This document shows, in pieces, positions 51,719 to 60,323 of a stretch of 64,000 bases of DNA. Location: NCBI RefSeq assembly GCF_016703145.1, contig NZ_JADJCO010000005.1, positions 1,240,001-1,304,000 of the forward strand. Direction: 5' to 3'. Below the pieces are notes generated by a model. That model had not been told where the DNA came from, made no database searches, and saw only the letters and a list, made by a program, of their open reading frames with translations. The DNA is from Ottowia sp. (GTDB lineage: Bacteria > Pseudomonadota > Gammaproteobacteria > Burkholderiales > Burkholderiaceae_C). The translations under genes and the position numbers were made by a program. Position 1 is the first letter of the stretch. Every line of letters starts with the position of its first letter.

Positions 51719-52409
51719 TCAATGTGCGAGTTCGGCATGCACCGCCGAGAGGTCGAAGATCGGCGGCCGAGGATGCTGAAGCCACGCACGCATGTCGGCG
51801 TAGCGCTCTTCGTAGGAAGGCGGCAGCTTCGGGATCAGGCCTGTGTCGAGCCACAGGCGCAGCAGGTAGCGGCGACGCTCCGGGTCCGCCCCGTCCGCAT
51901 AGTCGGTGCGGGAGTGAAGCGTGGTGTAGTTCGAAATGAACTGCATATCGCCACGCTTGAGTTCCATCGAGAGATGCAGCCTGGGGTCTTCGCACAGTGC
52001 GTCGATCCGTGCGGTAGTCAAGGCCGAGATTGGTCACGTGCCCCAACAGGTCGCCCTGCGCGTTCTGCGCCGCGCCCGTGCCCATCTGCATGCCCAGGCC
52101 CCAGTAGGCCAAGGCGGCGTCCTCCAGCGAATAGCGATCCATGTCGAAGCCTTCCAGCTGCACGAAGCCGCGACCGTGCATGACTTCCTGCTGAATGTGC
52201 TTGAGCTTGTCGGCCAGAGGGCCGAGGTCCAGGTCGGCCTGCGCCAGGGCGGGGATGCCCAAGCCTCGCGCGCGCGCCCGCAACACTTTGTCGTGCAGCA
52301 CATCGTTGTCGCGATCGTCCAACTGCACGATCCATTCGCTCGTACGACTCATCGCTTCGCCGATCCATGCGCTGGAGTGCTGATAGGGAAGGTAGGCCTC
52401 ACCGGTCAT
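51719..52409 (-). pseudogene. TauD/TfdA-family dioxygenase with internal deletion
   Basis: From the ATG at 52409 the N-terminal part parallels the intact neighbour up to LGHVTNLGLDYR. It then jumps, in another frame, to DPRLHLSMELKRGDMQFISN, matching the neighbour's C-terminal region GDMQFLCNHSILHS. About 140 residues, including the His-x-Asp metal site, are missing, and the join near 52009-52020 is out of frame. The distal His and RRRYLLRLWL remain. It cannot encode an active enzyme. As first gene of the operon it may have been kept only for its promoter. Confidence 0.85.
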
Positions 52410-52478
52410 CTCGTTCGCTCCGTCGAAAAGAAGATGGTTGGAGCTTAGATTCCACCCGCTTATTTCATTTACCCTATC

Positions 52479-52510
52479 CGGACATTCGATTTACATTCTC
52501 GGACATCGAG
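52479..52510. promoter_or_regulatory. Two direct repeats with 21-bp spacing, probable AraC operator (module B)
   Basis: CGGACATTCGA (52479-52489) and CGGACATCGAG (52500-52510) are 21 bp apart and end 8 bp before the AraC start codon. The same spacing as in module A, and a related TTTACATTCTCGGA sequence within, indicate a homologous operator. Confidence 0.6.
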
Positions 52511-52518
52511 GGAATACC

Positions 52519-53517
52519 ATGATCTCGCTGGTTCGCAGTGCTGCCTTGACCAACTACGCTTCGCTGGCACAAGCAGCCGGGCTCGATCCGCTACGCATGC
52601 TCAGGGGTTTCGGGCTGGATCCAGCGTGCTTGGACAATCCAGATCTGAAGATCCCGGCATCCGCCGTTGGCCGCTTGCTGGAGGATTCTGCGAAGCGCTC
52701 GGGTTGGCAGGATTTCGGACTGCGGCTCGCGGAAACGCGCCAGTTCGCCGTGTGGGGACCACTGGCGTTGCTGGTGCGCGAGCAGGCCAAGCTGCGCCAC
52801 GCCATTGGCGCGCTGGCGCGCTACCTTTCCGTGCACCACGAATCCTTGCACGTCTGGCTGGAAGAGGACCACCAAACCGCCGCTATTCGCCTCGAATTCC
52901 TTGGGCGCGAAGGCCCGGTCCGCCAGTCGCTGGAGTTGTCCGTGGGTATGTTGTACCGGCAAATCCAGCAGATGCTTCCGGAGGCGTGGCGCGCTCGTCG
53001 CGTGTGCTTCATGCATGCTGCACCGCCAGACGCGCGCGTGGCACGCCGCCTGTTCTCGAACCGTGTTGAGTTCGCAGCGCCTTTCAATGGCATCGTGTGT
53101 GCAGTAGCGGACTTGGAGACGCCGCTCGCCACCTATGCACGACTGGAGCAGTACGCGCAACAGTATGTGGAGTGGATCAGTTCTGACCAGAACCGTTCAT
53201 CGACGGAAACGGTGCGCCAACTGGCACTGACGCTGATGCCGTCCGGAACCTGTACGTTGGGACGAATTGCGAAGCTTCTGGATGTGGACGAACGCACTGT
53301 GCGGCGCCATCTTCTGAACGAAGGTACCTCCTATCACGAGCTGCTGAACCAGATACGCAGAGAACTGGTGCAGCGACATTTGGGCAATGCACCACGCAAG
53401 CACGCGGAGATCGCCTTGCTGTTGGGCTTCAGTGGACCGACACAGTTCTCTCGCTGGTTTCGCCAGCAGTTCGGCTGCAATGCCTCGGCGTGGGCCGGCA
53501 CCACTTGGGTACGCTGA
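52519..53517 (+). CDS. AraC-family regulator of module B
   Basis: 332 aa from the ATG at 52519. Paralogue of the regulator at 46633: LVRSAALTNYASLAQAAGLD at the N-terminus, RLAETRQFAVWGPLALLVRE in the effector domain, LMPSGTCTLGRIAKLLDVDE and IALLLGFSGPTQFSRWFRQQ in the two HTH units. It is divergent from the dioxygenase operon and probably controls it and itself through the repeats at 52479-52510. Confidence 0.9.
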   Translation: MISLVRSAALTNYASLAQAAGLDPLRMLRGFGLDPACLDNPDLKIPASAVGRLLEDSAKRSGWQDFGLRLAETRQFAVWGPLALLVREQAKLRHAIGALARYLSVHHESLHVWLEEDHQTAAIRLEFLGREGPVRQSLELSVGMLYRQIQQMLPEAWRARRVCFMHAAPPDARVARRLFSNRVEFAAPFNGIVCAVADLETPLATYARLEQYAQQYVEWISSDQNRSSTETVRQLALTLMPSGTCTLGRIAKLLDVDERTVRRHLLNEGTSYHELLNQIRRELVQRHLGNAPRKHAEIALLLGFSGPTQFSRWFRQQFGCNASAWAGTTWVR

Positions 53518-53522
53518 CAAGG

Positions 53523-53537
53523 AGTTCCGTCGGAACT
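53523..53537 (+). terminator. Short hairpin after the AraC gene
   Basis: AGTTCC-GTC-GGAACT, 6 bp downstream of the stop. An A-run follows rather than a T-run, so it is weak on this strand. Confidence 0.3.
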
Positions 53538-53723
53538 GGTGAAAAAATCCGTACAGCTGTCCACAAGACCGCAGCGGCCATGCCGATGTAGGAGCGGCAG
53601 GCCGCGAGCACACGAACTGATCGTGGAGCTGACAAATCTTTAACATCTGATCGTTCCAGCAGTCGATGTCCTGCCTATCGCAGACTCTGCGGCGAAGTTT
53701 TCCTTCCGTTAGGCTATCTACCT

Positions 53724-54416
53724 TTGACCTCGACATGCGTAACCCGGCACCTGTCGCTCATCGACAAGGACTGCCTGCACCCCATCGACAAGGCCGCCGT
53801 GACGGTGGCCGTCTACACCGGGCCGCGATCGAACGAGCTATTTGCCCTGACGATGGAGGACGTGGTGCGGGACTTCAGCAAGATCACGGCGCGCCGCTCG
53901 ATCACGCAATCGGTGACGTTCAAGATGCCCAAGACGAAGAAGGGGCGTACCGTGCTATTGCAGCCCCCGGCGCGCGATGCCTTGAAGGTGCTCGTCGCCG
54001 ATGCCGAGAAATGCGAAGCGGCCGATCTGACCGTTTGGCTGAACCGTCATGAATCGCGCACCGACCATGTGCGCGTGCTGCTGTCGCCCAAGACGCAGAC
54101 GCGCAAAGCGGTCGTCAACGATTACTTCGTGCCGAGCGCCTGGAACACCAAATGGGCAACCCTGGTCCGGCGCGCCGAGATCCGTGCGCGTTCGGCCTAC
54201 CAGACCCGGCACACCTACGCCTGCTGGAACCTCACGGCCCGGGGCAACCTGGCCTTCATCGCCAACCAGATGGGGCACAAGGACTACTCCATGCTCGTGA
54301 CGGTCTACGGCCGATGGATAGACACGGAGTCCTCCAAGGAGCTTGAGCGCATCTGGGAGGGCATGCAAAACATGGCTCAGATTACACCGAAATTACACCA
54401 AAAAGTGACGGTGTAA
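53724..54416 (+). pseudogene. Tyrosine recombinase (integrase), N-terminally truncated
   Basis: Only the catalytic domain is left, about 230 residues. Arg-I box TGPRSNELFALTMED, beta-hairpin Lys in KMPKTKKGRTV, the YQTRHTYACW box with the second Arg, QMGHKDYSML with its His, and the nucleophile Tyr in VTVYGRWID. The SAM-like core-binding and arm-binding domains are missing and there is no good start or ribosome-binding site (a TTG at 53724 opens the frame). It ends directly before mutS. The likely meaning is the remnant of an integrative element that used a site near mutS. Confidence 0.85.
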
Positions 54417-54418
54417 TT
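54391..54418 (+). terminator. Hairpin at the integrase/mutS junction
   Basis: AATTACACC (54391-54399), a 10-nt loop and GGTGTAATT (54410-54418) form a perfect 9-bp stem overlapping the integrase stop and followed by a T-rich stretch. It may terminate integrase transcription or be part of an attachment site. Confidence 0.5.
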
Positions 54419-54436
54419 TCTAAGTTGTTGATTTTA

Positions 54437-57055
54437 ATGACAAAAATAGACTTAAACGCGCATACGCCCATGATGGCGCAATACCTGCGCATCAAGGCCG
54501 ACTTTCCCGACACCCTGCTGTTCTACCGCATGGGCGACTTCTACGAGATGTTCTACGCCGACGCCGAGCGCGCCGCCGCGCTGCTGGACATCACGCTCAC
54601 CTCGCGCGGGCAATCGGCCGGCCAGCCGATTCCGATGGCGGGGGTGCCCTTCCATGCCGTCGAGGGCTACCTGGCCCGGCTCATCAAGCTGGGCGAATCG
54701 GTCGCCCTCTGCGAGCAGGTGGGCGACGTGGCCACGGCCAAGGGGCCGGTGGAGCGCAAGGTGGTGCGCGTGGTGACCCCCGGCACGCTGACCGACAGCG
54801 AGCTGCTGTCGGAGAAGGCCGAATCCATCCTGCTGGCCGTGCACCCCGGCGCGCGCCAGCGCTGCGGCCTGGCCTGGCTGGCGGTGACGCAGGGCCAGGT
54901 GCACCTGGCGGAATGCGCACCGGATGAGCTGCCCGGCTGGCTGGAGCGCATCGCCCCCAGCGAGCTGCTGCTGCCCGGCGACGCCGCGCCCGCCTTCGAG
55001 CAGCGCCTGGCCCGCTTCAAGCCCGCCACCGGCCGCGCGCCCGCCCTCACCCACCGGCCCGCCTTCCAGTTCGACGCCGCGCTGGGCCGGCGCAAGCTGC
55101 TCGAACAACTGCAGGCCGCCAGCCTGGCCGCCTGGAGCGCCGAGGACTGCCCCCAGGCCCATGCCGCCGCCGCCGCGCTGCTGGCCTACGCCGAGCACAC
55201 CCAGGGCCGCGCGCTCACGCACCTGAGCGGGCTGCGGGTCGAGCGGCCGGGCGAGCTGGTCGAGCTGCCCGCCAGCACGCGCCGCAACCTGGAGCTGGTG
55301 CAGACCCTGCGCGGCGAGGACGCGCCCACGCTGCTGTCCCTGCTCGACACCTGCCAGACCGGCATGGGCAGCCGCCTGCTGCGCAGCTGGCTGCTGGCCC
55401 CTCCGCGCGACCGCGCCGTCGCCAGCGCGCGCCTGCAGGCCATCGGCCGGCTGCGCCAGGACGGGCTGGGGCAGAAGCTGCGCGCGCTGCTGAAAGGCAC
55501 CAGCGACGTCGAGCGCATCACCGCCCGCCTGGCGCTGGCCCAGGTGCGCCCGCGCGAGCTGGTGGCGCTGCGCCATGCGCTACAAAAACAAGAGCTAATG
55601 GCGCTTGTCCCATGCGGGCAAGAGGCACTTTTGTCCCAGATTTCCGAAGATCTCGCCCCGCCCGCCGAAGCGCTCGACCTGCTGCAAGCCGCGCTGCTGG
55701 ACGAACCCGCCGCGCAGGTGCGCGACGGCGGCGTCATCGCCCCCGGCCTGGACGCCGAGCTGGACGAGCTGCGCGCCATCTCGGACAACTGCGACGCCTT
55801 CCTGATCGAGCTGGAGGCGCGCGAGCGCGCCCGCACCGGCATCGCCAACCTGCGCGTGCAGTTCAACCGGGTGCACGGCTTCTACATCGAAGTCACGCAA
55901 GGGCAAGCGAGCAAGGTGCCCGACGACTACCGCCGCCGCCAGACGCTGAAGAACGCCGAGCGCTTCATCACCCCCGAGTTGAAGGCTTTCGAGGACAAGG
56001 CCCTGTCGGCGCAGGAGCGCGCGCTGGCGCGCGAGAAGTGGCTGTACGACCACCTGCTGGCCGCGCTGCAGCCGCACGTGCCCCGGCTCGCCCGCTTCGC
56101 CCGCGCGCTGGCCTCGCTCGACGCGCTGGCCGCGCTGGCCGAGCGCTCGCTGACGCTGAACTGGTGCGCGCCGCGGTTCGTGCGCGAGCCCTGCATCGAG
56201 ATCCGCGGCGGCCGCCACCCGGTGGTCGAGGCGCGCCTGGCCGAGACCTCGGGCGCGCCCTTCATCGCCAACGACACCGTGCTCGGCCCCAAGGCGCGCA
56301 TGCAGGTCATCACCGGCCCCAACATGGGCGGCAAGAGCACCTACATGCGCCAGGTGGCGCTGATCGCCCTGCTGGCCGCCATGGGCAGCCACGTGCCGGC
56401 GCAAAGCTGCCGCCTGGGCCCCATCGACGCCATCCACACCCGCATCGGCGCCGCCGACGACCTGGCCAACGCGCAGTCCACCTTCATGCTGGAGATGACC
56501 GAGGCGGCGCAGATCCTGCACGGCGCCACGCGCGAATCGCTGGTGCTGATGGACGAGATCGGCCGCGGCACCAGCACCTTCGACGGCCTGGCGCTGGCCA
56601 GCGGCATCGCCGCGCACCTGCACGACCGCACCCAGGGTTTCACCCTGTTCGCCACGCACTACTTCGAGTTGACCGAGTTTCCCGCCGCGCACCGCGCCGC
56701 GCTGAACGTGCACGTGAGCGCGGCCGAAGCCAGCGGCTCGGGCGGGCACGACATCGTCTTCCTGCACGAGCTGCAGCCCGGCCCGGCCAGCCGCAGCTAC
56801 GGCATCCAGGTGGCCCGGCTGGCCGGCGTGCCGGCGGGCGTGCTCAACCACGCGCGCCACGTGCTCGCCGGACTGGAGCAGGGCGCCAGCGCCAGCCGCG
56901 CCCAGGTGGACCTGTTCGCCCCACCCCCGGCGCCACCGGCCGCCGCCCCGGCGCCCGTAGAATCGGCGCTCGCCGCCATCGACCCCGACGCGCTGACCCC
57001 GCGCGAGGCGCTGGAGGCCCTGTACCGATTGAAGAACCTCGCCCAGAAAGCCTGA
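54437..57055 (+). CDS. mutS: DNA mismatch repair protein MutS
   Basis: 872-aa mismatch-recognition ATPase. The mismatch-wedge motif FYE is at residues 35-37 (YRMGDFYEMF). Walker A is GPNMGGKSTYMR (about 625), Walker B VLMDEIGRGTSTFDG, then FATHYFELTEF. The C-terminus has the dimer/tetramer helix region (LTPREALEALYRLKNL). The ATG at 54437 is chosen by homology (HTPMMAQYLRIKADFPDTLL follows). It has no ribosome-binding site and lies 20 bp after the integrase remnant, so its native upstream region seems to have been replaced. Residues about 380-400 (LRHALQKQELMALVPCGQEA) are encoded by a dispersed repeat, in-frame. Confidence 0.96.
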   Translation: MTKIDLNAHTPMMAQYLRIKADFPDTLLFYRMGDFYEMFYADAERAAALLDITLTSRGQSAGQPIPMAGVPFHAVEGYLARLIKLGESVALCEQVGDVATAKGPVERKVVRVVTPGTLTDSELLSEKAESILLAVHPGARQRCGLAWLAVTQGQVHLAECAPDELPGWLERIAPSELLLPGDAAPAFEQRLARFKPATGRAPALTHRPAFQFDAALGRRKLLEQLQAASLAAWSAEDCPQAHAAAAALLAYAEHTQGRALTHLSGLRVERPGELVELPASTRRNLELVQTLRGEDAPTLLSLLDTCQTGMGSRLLRSWLLAPPRDRAVASARLQAIGRLRQDGLGQKLRALLKGTSDVERITARLALAQVRPRELVALRHALQKQELMALVPCGQEALLSQISEDLAPPAEALDLLQAALLDEPAAQVRDGGVIAPGLDAELDELRAISDNCDAFLIELEARERARTGIANLRVQFNRVHGFYIEVTQGQASKVPDDYRRRQTLKNAERFITPELKAFEDKALSAQERALAREKWLYDHLLAALQPHVPRLARFARALASLDALAALAERSLTLNWCAPRFVREPCIEIRGGRHPVVEARLAETSGAPFIANDTVLGPKARMQVITGPNMGGKSTYMRQVALIALLAAMGSHVPAQSCRLGPIDAIHTRIGAADDLANAQSTFMLEMTEAAQILHGATRESLVLMDEIGRGTSTFDGLALASGIAAHLHDRTQGFTLFATHYFELTEFPAAHRAALNVHVSAAEASGSGGHDIVFLHELQPGPASRSYGIQVARLAGVPAGVLNHARHVLAGLEQGASASRAQVDLFAPPPAPPAAAPAPVESALAAIDPDALTPREALEALYRLKNLAQKA
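55575..55635 (+). repeat. Dispersed Comamonadaceae-type repeat inside mutS
   Basis: GCGCTACAAAAACAAGAGCT, AATGGCGCTTGTCCCATGCG, GGCAAGAGGC: nearly the full intergenic form, read in-frame through the MutS lever region. Confidence 0.65.
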
Positions 57056-57097
57056 GGGCCCGGCCGCGCCGGCCGCCCCATCCCCGCCATCCCCACA

Positions 57098-57925
57098 ATG
57101 ACCTACTGCTGCGCCATCAAGACCCACGCCGGCATGGTGTTCCTCTCCGACTCGCGCACCAACGCGGGCGTGGACTCGATCAGCACCTACCGCAAGATGC
57201 TGATCTACGAGCGCCCGGGCGACCGCTTCATGGTCATGCTCTCGGCCGGCAACCTGTCGATCGCGCAGTCGGTGCGCGAGATCCTGCAGAACGAATCCGT
57301 GCGCGACAGCGAGACGGGCGACCCCATCACCATCTGGAACGCGCGCAGCATGTTCGAGGCCGCGCGCGTGCTCGGCGCGGCCGTGCGCCACATCAACCGG
57401 CGCGACGGCGAGGCGCTGCGCGAGTCGGGGCTCGAATTCAACGTCTCGCTGATCTTCGGCGGCCAGATCAAGGGCGAGGCCATGCGCCTGTTCCTGGTCT
57501 ATTCGGCCGGCAACTTCATCGAGGCCACGGCCGAGACGCCCTACTTCCAGATCGGCGAGTCGAAGTACGGCAAGCCCGTGCTCGACCGCGTCATCACCCC
57601 CGAGACGCCGCTCCAGGAAGCCGCCAAGTGCGCCCTGGTGTCGATGGATTCCACGCTCAAGTCCAACCTCTCGGTCGGCCTGCCGCTGGACCTGGTGGTG
57701 TACGAGGTCGACCGTCTGGAAAGCGACCGCGTCGTCTGCATCGGCCACGACAACCCCTACTTCCGCATGCTGCACGACACCTGGGGCCAGCGCCTGCGAC
57801 AGGTGTTCGACAGCCTCGAGGATCCGCAGTGGAACGGCGGCCACACCGACATGCCGCTGCGCGTGGACTCGTCCGCGCACCCGCCGATCAAGAAGATCAC
57901 CACGCCGGACGAGCGGCTGATCTGA
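57098..57925 (+). CDS. Anbu-type proteasome-like peptidase
   Basis: 275-aa Ntn-hydrolase of the Anbu (ancestral beta-subunit) family. After removal of Met the N-terminal Thr1 is followed by Asp17 (LSDSRTNAG) and Lys32 (YRKM), the proteasome-type catalytic set. GNLSIAQSVREIL and the C-terminal region match Anbu rather than HslV. In many genomes Anbu lies with transglutaminase, alpha-E and ATP-grasp genes; none is here. It follows mutS by 42 bp and could be cotranscribed. Confidence 0.9.
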   Translation: MTYCCAIKTHAGMVFLSDSRTNAGVDSISTYRKMLIYERPGDRFMVMLSAGNLSIAQSVREILQNESVRDSETGDPITIWNARSMFEAARVLGAAVRHINRRDGEALRESGLEFNVSLIFGGQIKGEAMRLFLVYSAGNFIEATAETPYFQIGESKYGKPVLDRVITPETPLQEAAKCALVSMDSTLKSNLSVGLPLDLVVYEVDRLESDRVVCIGHDNPYFRMLHDTWGQRLRQVFDSLEDPQWNGGHTDMPLRVDSSAHPPIKKITTPDERLI

Positions 57926-57953
57926 GCGGGGCCCCCCGCGGCGGCACCCACCC

Positions 57954-58763
57954 ATGTCCCTGATCGTCTTCTCCCACGGCAACAGTTTTCCCGCCAGCAC
58001 CTACCGCGTGATGCTGGACAGCCTGCGCGCGCGCGGCTTCGGCGCGGCCGCGATCGAGAAGTACGGCCACGACCCGCGCTACCCCGTCACCGACAACTGG
58101 CCGCACCTGGTGCAGCAGCTCGCCGACTTCGCCGCCGCCGAGCAGCAGGCCAGCGGCGGCCAGGCGCCCATCCTGGTCGGCCACTCGCTCGGCGGCATCC
58201 TCAGCCTGATGTGCGCCGCGCGCCACCCGGGGCTGGCGCGCGCCGTCGTCATGCTCGACTCGCCCGTGCTGGGCGGCTGGCGCGCCGGCGCGCTGCGCGT
58301 GGTCAAGCGCACGGCGCTGATGGCACGCTTCTCGCCCAGCCAGGTCAGCCGCCGCCGGCGCGACCAGTGGGACGACCGCGAGGCGGTGTTCCAGCACTTT
58401 CGCGGCAAGCGGCAGTTCGCCCGCTGGGACGAGCAGGTGCTGCACGACTACGTGGACCACGGCACCCTTGACGCCGACGGCACCTGGCGGCTGGCCTTCG
58501 ATCGCGAGGTGGAGTCGCGCATCTACGAAACCCTGCCGCACAACATCGACGGCGTGCTCCGACGCCACCCGCTGCGCTGCCCGCTGGCCTTCGTCGGCGG
58601 GCTGCAATCGGCCGAGATCCGCCAGGTCGGCGGCATCGAGGCCACGGCGCGCTTCGCCAAGGGGCGCGTGATGATGATCGACGGCACGCACCTGTTCCCG
58701 ATGGAAAAACCCCTGGCCACCGCCGCGGCCATCGAGGCCAGCCTGCGGGCGATGGCCGCGTAG
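57954..58763 (+). CDS. Alpha/beta-fold hydrolase
   Basis: 269-aa hydrolase. Oxyanion-side HGNSFPAST near residue 8, nucleophile elbow GHSLGG (Ser near 83), acid in the strand before GGLQSAEIRQVG, and catalytic His in DGTHLFPME near 245. No signal peptide. The ATG at 57954 lies 28 bp after the Anbu gene on the same strand, so the three genes from mutS may form one transcript. The substrate is unknown. Confidence 0.87.
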   Translation: MSLIVFSHGNSFPASTYRVMLDSLRARGFGAAAIEKYGHDPRYPVTDNWPHLVQQLADFAAAEQQASGGQAPILVGHSLGGILSLMCAARHPGLARAVVMLDSPVLGGWRAGALRVVKRTALMARFSPSQVSRRRRDQWDDREAVFQHFRGKRQFARWDEQVLHDYVDHGTLDADGTWRLAFDREVESRIYETLPHNIDGVLRRHPLRCPLAFVGGLQSAEIRQVGGIEATARFAKGRVMMIDGTHLFPMEKPLATAAAIEASLRAMAA

Positions 58764-58984
58764 CATGGCTCACTTCCGGGGCGGCAGCGGAATTCGTTCA
58801 TCTGGCGTAGAGTATTCGCGGTAGGGGTCCCTCCGGGAGTGCCGAAATAAAGCACCGTCAGAAACCAGAGGACAGCCCCTACTTTTTTGGGTCCGCGCTC
58901 CAGGTTGATTTCAATCAGCCGCCCTGGGCCATCGCCCACGGCGCGCGAATCTGGGGCCAGCCTGCGCGCGATGGGCGCGTAGGC
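58764..58984. other. Non-coding gap with atypical composition
   Basis: About 220 bp between the convergent hydrolase and cobC genes, less GC-rich than its surroundings, with GGTCCCTCCGGGAGTGCC and a tract CCTACTTTTTTGGG. A short minus-strand frame translates to GRLIEINLERGPKKVG and LWFLTVLYFGTPGGTP. I do not recognise it; it may be remnant mobile or repeat DNA. Confidence 0.35.
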
Positions 58985-59535
58985 TCACGCCTCCAGCACG
59001 ACCGCGGCGCCGAAGGCCAGCGGTTCGGCCGGCCAGTCGCCGGCCCGCTCGATGCGCCGCGCGCCGCGCGCCAGCAGCGCGGCGGCGCGGATCACGCCGG
59101 CGTGGGTGACCCACACCGCGTCGCGCCCGCCGGCGCGCCAGTCGTCCCACGCGGCGCCCACGCGCGCCATCAACTCGTCCACCGTCTCGCCCCGTCGCCG
59201 CCCGGCCGCGCGTGCGCGAAGCCGGCCACCCAGGCGTCGACGTCTGCGCGCGGGATATCGGCCCAGGGCCGGCCTTCCCAGGCGCCGAAGTGCATCTCGC
59301 GCAGGCGCGGATCGGTGTTTTGAATCATATCGGGCCTCAGCCCGCGCAGATGTTGCGCCAACAGCTCGCATCTTTGTAGCGGCGACACAAACATCCGCGC
59401 TTTCAGCGGAAGCTGCCCGGCCAGCGCCCGCGCCGCCTGCCGGGTCATCTCGCCGTCGGCCGGCAGGTCGGTCCGCCCGTAGCACAGGCCCGGCGCGACC
59501 TGGACCGGCGCGTGGCGCACCAGCCAAAGCCTCAC
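58985..59535 (-). pseudogene. cobC: Alpha-ribazole phosphatase-like histidine phosphatase CobC, frameshifted
   Basis: From the GTG at 59535 (overlapping the end of cobS) the phosphoglycerate-mutase fold starts normally: LWLVRHAPVQ with the catalytic His, GLCYGRTDLP, FVSPLQRCELLA and LREMHFGAWEGRPW. The frame then ends after AHARPGGDGARRWTS. The remaining part (GETVDELMARVGAAWDDWRA, then VWVTHAGVIRAAALL with the second His) is in another frame down to 58985. One extra base in the CCCCG run near 59195 explains it. Expected role was removal of phosphate in the last steps of cobalamin nucleotide-loop assembly. A repeat-derived stretch lies at 59325-59385. Confidence 0.85.
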
Positions 59536-60320
59536 ACGGCGCCCCAGGCCAAGCCGAGGAGCAGCGCCAGCTCGCTCACCTGCTGCGTGGCGCCCAGCGT
59601 GTCGCCGGTGAAGCCCTGCAGGCGGCGGCGCAGCAGGCGCGTCATGAACAGGACCGCCGCGCCCCACAGGCCGATGAATGCTGCCAAATTGAGAGCGTCC
59701 ACCGCAATCCCCACGCCGGCCAGGGCCGGAATCGACCACAAAACCCCCACCGCCAGCGCGCGCGCCGACACGGCGTCGGCCAGCGGCTTGGACTTGGCGC
59801 CCGCCGCGTCGGCCACGTAGGGCAGCCGCGCCATGACGAACAGCGGCGCCAGGCGCGAGAGCACGTGCGCCGCCCCCACCGCCAGCGCGGCCGGCGCCGC
59901 GCCGCGCGATTGCAGCAACAGCGCGACCAGCGCCAGCTTCAGCCCCAAGGCCAGCACCAGCGCCACGGTGCCGTAGCTGCCGATGCGCGAGTCCTTCATG
60001 ATCTCCAGCGCGCGCGCTTTCGTCGCGCCGCCGCCCAGGCCGTCGGCGGTGTCGGCCAGGCCGTCCTCGTGGAAGGCGCCGGTCAGCCACACCGTCGCCG
60101 CCGTGGACAGGCCCGCCGCCACCCACGCGCCCCAGCCCTGTGCCGCGCCCCACAGCACGCCGGCCGCGACCGCGCCCACCACCCAGCCCACGCCCGGAAA
60201 ATGCCCCGCGCTGGCGCGCAGCAGCGCCGGGCTGTAGCCCACCCAGTCCGCCAGCCGCCCGGTGACCGGGATGCGGGTGAAGAACTGCAGGGCGAGCAGG
60301 AAGTGGCGCAGGGCCTGCAT
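59532..60320 (-). CDS. cobS: Adenosylcobinamide-GDP ribazoletransferase (cobalamin synthase)
   Basis: 262-aa polytopic inner-membrane enzyme joining adenosylcobinamide-GDP and alpha-ribazole. Family marks: LQFFTRIPV at the N-terminus, the acidic Mg2+ site AFHEDGLADTADGLGGG near 82, and KDSRIGSYG. About six hydrophobic segments. It lies 3 bp after cobT and overlaps cobC; the operon order is typical for late cobalamin genes. Confidence 0.95.
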   Translation of the reverse strand: MQALRHFLLALQFFTRIPVTGRLADWVGYSPALLRASAGHFPGVGWVVGAVAAGVLWGAAQGWGAWVAAGLSTAATVWLTGAFHEDGLADTADGLGGGATKARALEIMKDSRIGSYGTVALVLALGLKLALVALLLQSRGAAPAALAVGAAHVLSRLAPLFVMARLPYVADAAGAKSKPLADAVSARALAVGVLWSIPALAGVGIAVDALNLAAFIGLWGAAVLFMTRLLRRRLQGFTGDTLGATQQVSELALLLGLAWGAV

Positions 60321-60323
60321 CGG

